This document shows, one piece after another, positions 6,142 through 8,418 of a stretch of 8,418 nucleotides of DNA. The DNA lies in the NCBI GenBank assembly GCA_013153765.1, contig JAADDT010000117.1, positions 1 to 8,418 on the forward strand, written 5' to 3'. The notes beneath the pieces were generated by a model, which saw only the letters and a program-made list of their open reading frames with translations, was not told the DNA's origin and made no database searches. The DNA comes from Aquificota bacterium. Lineage in GTDB: Bacteria; Aquificota; Aquificia; Aquificales; Hydrogenothermaceae. Made by a program: the position numbers and the translations under genes. Position 1 is the stretch's first letter. Each line of letters starts with the position of its first letter.

Positions 6142-7058
6142 CAAGATATGTATTGGTATCCCAGCATTTTCAGTAGCCTTATGTCCTCCTTCCACTTTGG
6201 CTTTACCTTTACCCACAGGTTCAGGTGGACTTTCTTGCCGAGTAGATGTTCAAGCTCCTCTCTTGCTTGCTGACCTATCTTTTTAAGCATCTGTCCTTTT
6301 CTGCCTATTATTATTCCCTTGTGGTTGTCCTTTTCAACGTAAATGGTAGCGTCTATAAAAAGCATGTCCTTGTTTTTGTCTCCTTCCCTTATGTTTTCCA
6401 CCTCAACGGCGGCTGAATAAGGTAGCTCCTGCTTGGTGTTCTGGAATATTTTCTCCCTGATTATTTCCGCAATGTAAAACTTCAGGGGCAGGTCTGTAAT
6501 CTGGTCTTCAGGGAACAACGGTGGGGATTGGGGCAGGTATTTTTTAATGGCTTCAATCAGCCTGTCCAGATTTTCTCCCTTTACCGCTGACACAGGTATT
6601 ATTTCCACAAAGTTATACTTTTTTGCACTTTCCTCTATAAGGGGCAGTAGCATCCTTTTGTCCTGCATCTTGTCTATCTTGTTTATTACCAGTATTACCG
6701 GCTTGTCCAGTTTTTTCAGGTAGTTTTCAAGTATCTGCTCGTCCTCTTTAGTCCAGCCTTTGTCAGCCTCTATTATGAAAACTATCAGGTCAGCCTCTTC
6801 CATACTGCCTACCGCACTTTCCATAACCACCTTCGTCAAAATGTCCTTCCCTTTCTGGACGCCGGGAGTGTCAAGGAATATTATCTGGGCGTCCTTGTCG
6901 TGTTTAACACCCAGTATCCTCATTCTGGTTGTCTGCGGTTTGGGGCTTACTATGGACAGTTTAGTCCCTAAAATGTTGTTCAGTATCGTTGACTTTCCCA
7001 CGTTAGGTCTGCCTACGAGGGCAACAAAGCCGGCTTTGAAGTCTGTATTTTCTTCCAT
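6141..7058 (-). CDS. era: GTPase Era, small-subunit maturation
   Basis: Essential GTPase of 305 residues that binds the 3' end of 16S rRNA and checks small-subunit assembly. The G domain shows GRPNVGKST (16-24), PQTTR (41-45), DTPG (63-66), NKID (126-129) and SAVKG (157-161). The C-terminal KH RNA-binding domain has IIIGRKGQMLKKIG (249-262) with the GxxG loop GRKG (252-255). Length and motif order are typical, and nothing is missing. The ATG at 7058 has GAGG (7065-7068) six bases upstream. The gap to truA is the only sizeable one in this run and may hold a promoter. mgtE follows ten bases after the era stop. Linkage with truA and recN, rather than the rnc or recO seen elsewhere, is a local arrangement; the identification is secure. 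Confidence 0.97.
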   Translation of the reverse strand: MEENTDFKAGFVALVGRPNVGKSTILNNILGTKLSIVSPKPQTTRMRILGVKHDKDAQIIFLDTPGVQKGKDILTKVVMESAVGSMEEADLIVFIIEADKGWTKEDEQILENYLKKLDKPVILVINKIDKMQDKRMLLPLIEESAKKYNFVEIIPVSAVKGENLDRLIEAIKKYLPQSPPLFPEDQITDLPLKFYIAEIIREKIFQNTKQELPYSAAVEVENIREGDKNKDMLFIDATIYVEKDNHKGIIIGRKGQMLKKIGQQAREELEHLLGKKVHLNLWVKVKPKWKEDIRLLKMLGYQYIS

Positions 7059-7079
7059 TTTTTTCCTCTTCAGTGGTGG

Positions 7080-7107
7080 ATTTTATTATTTTTATATTTT
7101 CTTTCAG
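7080..7107 (-). promoter_or_regulatory. Possible internal promoter for era-mgtE
   Basis: On the minus strand, CTGAAA (7102-7107, four of six to the -35 consensus) and TAAAAT (7080-7085, five of six to the -10 consensus) are separated by 16 bases. A start near 7073 would give a leader of roughly 15 bases that still contains the era ribosome binding site. A second, poorer pair (TTGCAA with GAAAAT, 17-base spacing) overlaps it. The gap 7059-7128 is AT-rich, so chance matches are likely. It also contains TTCAGTGG twice (7069-7076 is imperfectly echoed near 7103-7110). Confidence 0.28.
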
Positions 7108-7128
7108 TGGAAGGTTTTTTGCAAACTT

Positions 7129-7860
7129 TCAGTAATAGACCTCTTTAAGGAACAGACCTTCAGGCGGGGCTATGTAAATCCCTCTGTTTGGATCGTTTGC
7201 CTCAATAATCTCCTTAAGCTGGTCTATTGACAGGTTTCCCGTTCCTACTCGTAAGGCATGGGCAACGATTTTCCTTACCATGTACCGTAAAAAATGGGAA
7301 GCTGTAATGTGTATCTCTATTATTTTCCCGTCGTATTTCAGGAAAAGCTCCCTTATGTCTACCTCCTCCCGCAGGTAGTCGCCTTTTTTTGAGAAGCTCT
7401 TTAGCTGTTTGTAGCCTTTTATCAGGTCAAGGGCATCCTCCATTTCCTTTATGTTTATCCTTTTTGATACGAACCAGCCAAAGCCGTAAAGGAAAGGATC
7501 AGGCTTGGTGTAAATCCTATAAAAATAGGTTTTTCCCTTTGCACTGAAACGGGCGTTGAAAGACAGCGGCACTTCCTCCGCAGAAAGGACCGCAATGTCC
7601 CTTGGCAGTGATGCGTTCAGGAACTTCATTATCTCTTCCGGCTTCCTGTATTTTTCCGTCTTAAAGTTAGCCACCTGTCCAAGGGCGTGGACTCCAGCAT
7701 CGGTTCTGCCTGACGCCGTCAGCCTTATCTTTTCCTTAAACAGCTTTTCAAGGTTTTCTTCCAAAACCTGCTGGACTGTAATGTGTTCCGGTTGCCTCTG
7801 CCAGCCGTGGTAGTGTGTTCCGATGTAGCTTATGGTCAGCTTGTAGTTGTGTTTTTTCAT
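7129..7860 (-). CDS. truA: tRNA pseudouridine synthase A
   Basis: Enzyme of 243 residues that converts uridine to pseudouridine at positions 38-40 of the tRNA anticodon arm. The signature ASGRTDAGVHALGQVANF (49-66) contains catalytic Asp54. Family blocks FNARFSAKGKTYFYRIY (101-117, with the active-site tyrosine at about 112) and ASHFLRYMVRKIV (187-199) are intact, as is the ending APPEGLFLKEV. Somewhat shorter than the E. coli enzyme but normal for the family. The ATG at 7860 is three bases after the recN stop, with AAAGG eight bases upstream inside the end of recN, so truA and recN are probably cotranscribed. A 70-base AT-rich gap separates it from era. Confidence 0.96.
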   Translation of the reverse strand: MKKHNYKLTISYIGTHYHGWQRQPEHITVQQVLEENLEKLFKEKIRLTASGRTDAGVHALGQVANFKTEKYRKPEEIMKFLNASLPRDIAVLSAEEVPLSFNARFSAKGKTYFYRIYTKPDPFLYGFGWFVSKRINIKEMEDALDLIKGYKQLKSFSKKGDYLREEVDIRELFLKYDGKIIEIHITASHFLRYMVRKIVAHALRVGTGNLSIDQLKEIIEANDPNRGIYIAPPEGLFLKEVYY

Positions 7861-7863
7861 GTA

Positions 7864-8418
7864 TTATACCTTTCCCGCTTTTTCCAATATCTGTTTTGCC
7901 AGCTCCAGCGTCTCCCTGTCTTCAGCTCCGCTTAACATTCTGGCAATCTCCCTTATCCTTTCTTCACCTTCAACCTGTTTAATGACGGCGGTTGTTCCTC
8001 CTTCAGAGTACATTTTTTCTATGTAAAAATGCCTGTCTCCGTGGACGGCTATCTGGGGCAGGTGGGTTATCAGTATTACCTGATAGTCTTCAGACAGTTT
8101 TTTCAGCTTTTGTGCCATGTAGCCGGCTGTTTTCCCGCCTATTCCCGTGTCTATCTCGTCAAATATCATACAGTCAACATCACTGCCTATAACCAGCTTC
8201 AGTGCAAGGGAAAGTCTTGACAGCTCACCGCCGGAAGCGGTCTCGTCTATGGGGGCAGGTTCAAACCCTTTGTTTGCCGAAAAAAGGAAAACCACCCTGT
8301 CCTTGCCGTCTGCTCCAAACTCTGTTTCCTCTATTTTCACCGTAAATCTGCCTTCCGGCATTGCCAGTTCTTTTATGTGTTTTTCAACCTCCTTTGACAG
8401 GATTTTTGCCTTTTCTTT
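7864..8418 (-). CDS. recN: DNA repair protein RecN, C-terminal part
   Basis: The frame stays open to the right edge of the window, so only the last 184 residues are visible and the start lies outside. A methionine at 8361 is internal: the 19 codons before it (ending KHIKELA) continue a RecN-like coiled-coil-to-head transition into MPEGRF. RecN is an SMC-like ATPase that holds or processes broken DNA ends early in recombination. Seen here are the ABC signature ASGGELSR (visible residues 61-68), the Walker B CMIFDEID (83-90) with catalytic Glu88, DTGIGGKTA (90-98), and the H-loop ITHLPQIA (His119). The Walker A and coiled-coil parts lie beyond the window. The gene reads into truA with a three-base gap. 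The identification is secure from these motifs. Confidence 0.95.
   Translation of the reverse strand, partial: KEKAKILSKEVEKHIKELAMPEGRFTVKIEETEFGADGKDRVVFLFSANKGFEPAPIDETASGGELSRLSLALKLVIGSDVDCMIFDEIDTGIGGKTAGYMAQKLKKLSEDYQVILITHLPQIAVHGDRHFYIEKMYSEGGTTAVIKQVEGEERIREIARMLSGAEDRETLELAKQILEKAGKV

Noticed and set aside
6760..7230. Plus-strand ORF of 156 codons spanning the era-truA gap.
   Set aside because: It is antisense to the conserved G domain of era and the end of truA, with no family motif and the composition of a shadow frame.
7863..7868. TATAAT on the minus strand just before truA, looking like a perfect -10 box.
   Set aside because: It ends only two bases before the truA ATG, so transcription would start at or inside the start codon, and no -35 match lies at the right distance. 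It also overlaps the recN stop.
7864..8361. A complete short gene starting at the ATG at 8361.
   Set aside because: The same frame stays open to the window edge and encodes RecN-like sequence upstream, so this is an internal methionine of a truncated recN.

Overview
The window looks like ordinary chromosome of a thermophilic, Aquificota-like bacterium. This is inferred from the proteins, which are lysine- and glutamate-rich, with many AGG/AGA arginine and ATA isoleucine codons and purine-rich coding strands. A bacterial NurA nuclease next to obg also fits. Genus cannot be decided from sequence reading alone. No mobile element, CRISPR array, rRNA or tRNA was seen.

Layout: two tightly packed gene runs converge. 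The plus-strand run (232-4753) starts after an AT-rich 231-base leader region and reads obg, a membrane-anchored protein of unknown function, a small charged protein of unknown function, a NurA-family nuclease, a short membrane-anchored helix-hairpin-helix (ComEA-like) protein, and a creatininase-family metal hydrolase. Neighbouring genes overlap or nearly touch, apart from a gap of about 29 bases before nurA, so the run is probably one operon with translational coupling. The minus-strand run, read from the right edge, is recN (5' end outside the window), truA, era and mgtE. It is also compact, with one 70-base AT-rich gap before era that may hold an internal promoter. The stop codons of the creatininase-like gene and mgtE are directly adjacent (4753/4754), with no intergenic base between the converging runs.

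Functionally the window mixes ribosome assembly and RNA maturation (Obg, Era, TruA), DNA break repair and DNA binding (RecN, NurA, the HhH protein) and magnesium homeostasis (MgtE). The least understood parts are the two unknown proteins between obg and nurA and the creatininase-family enzyme. I did not find convincing evidence for a new defence or mobile system. The points most worth checking are the unknown obg-nurA pair, substitutions at usually conserved positions in NurA, MgtE and the HhH protein, the TTG start of mgtE, and the zero-spacing convergent junction.
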